DNA of 6,713 nt from positions 1 to 6,713 of the forward strand of contig JAUIHA010000043.1 in assembly GCA_030432505.1 (NCBI GenBank). The letters are read 5' to 3'. Under the pieces are notes generated by a model that did not search any database, was not told where the DNA came from, and saw only the letters and a list, made by a program, of their open reading frames with translations. This stretch comes from a bacterium (GTDB lineage Bacteria > Babelota > Babeliae > Babelales > RVW-14). Below are positions 6,631 to 6,713 of the stretch, one piece after another; position 1 is the first letter of the stretch, and every line of letters begins with the position of its first letter. A program made the position numbers and the translations under genes.

Positions 6631-6636
6631 CTCCTT
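6631..6636 (-). promoter_or_regulatory. Shine-Dalgarno fixing a GTG start for the SurA-like gene
   Basis: AAGGAG on the minus strand, 7 bases before GTG at 6623. The GTG is followed at once by a normal signal-peptide start (Lys-Lys then a hydrophobic core). This outweighs the longer ATG-initiated frame beginning at 6695. Confidence 0.75.
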
Positions 6637-6675
6637 ATAAAATCGCATAAAAAGTATGAGTAAAAAGAGTGTATC

Positions 6676-6709
6676 AAAAAAAAGAGGACGAGCAATCACT
6701 CGTCCTCTT
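6676..6709 (-). terminator. Rho-independent terminator of a gene beyond the right edge
   Basis: A perfect 11-bp stem (6682-6692 with 6699-6709, core GAGGACGAG) and a 6-base loop (6693-6698). On the minus strand it is followed by eight T (complement of A6676-A6683). It implies a minus-strand gene ending just outside the window. The remaining 52 bases to the SurA-like GTG start hold its leader. TTGATA (6677-6672) could be a -35, but no well-spaced -10 was found. Confidence 0.9.
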
Positions 6710-6713
6710 AAAA

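Noticed and set aside
6624..6695. Longer SurA-like reading frame starting at ATG 6695
   Set aside because: It would run through the intrinsic terminator hairpin and has no ribosome site. The GTG at 6623 has AAGGAG at ideal spacing and begins a normal signal peptide.

Overview
The window is AT-rich, densely packed bacterial DNA with every recognisable gene on the minus strand, so the genes read from right to left. A SurA-like periplasmic chaperone, UDP-ManNAcA synthesis genes and several secreted proteins all point to a bacterium with a Gram-negative envelope. The low GC and the small signal-peptide proteins of no recognisable family recall reduced host-associated lineages such as Babeliae/Dependentiae. 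That placement is an impression and was not tested.

Layout in transcription order. (1) At the right edge an intrinsic terminator (6676-6709) closes a minus-strand gene lying outside the window. (2) A SurA-type chaperone (6623-5574) starts at a GTG with an excellent Shine-Dalgarno. It has a Lys/Pro-rich linker and one shortened parvulin-like domain. (3) A good sigma-70-type promoter (5562-5534) precedes two secreted or membrane-anchored proteins of unknown function (5485-4886 and 4825-3935). These look like distant tandem paralogues. The second ends in a striking 11-residue repeat rich in His, Asp and Arg. A strong intrinsic terminator (3906-3873) closes this unit. (4) A polysaccharide-precursor operon follows: wecB (3787-2609), wecC (2568-1264) and a bi-domain oxidoreductase (1248 to beyond the left edge), with gaps of 40 and 15 bases.

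How the genes work together. WecB and WecC form the two-step route UDP-GlcNAc -> UDP-ManNAc -> UDP-ManNAcA, which supplies an acidic sugar for a surface polysaccharide. The bi-domain oxidoreductase (MDR-type dehydrogenase fused to a Gfo/Idh/MocA domain) is of a kind usually found in polysaccharide clusters, and probably modifies a sugar in the same pathway. The chaperone and the paralogue pair are envelope proteins, but nothing seen links them mechanistically to the sugar operon.

No gene-free stretch exceeds 150 bases. No RNA genes, insertion sequences, CRISPR arrays or attachment sites were seen. The most unusual item is the secreted paralogue pair with the hendecad tail. The rest is a fairly ordinary envelope-biogenesis region with some divergent active-site motifs.
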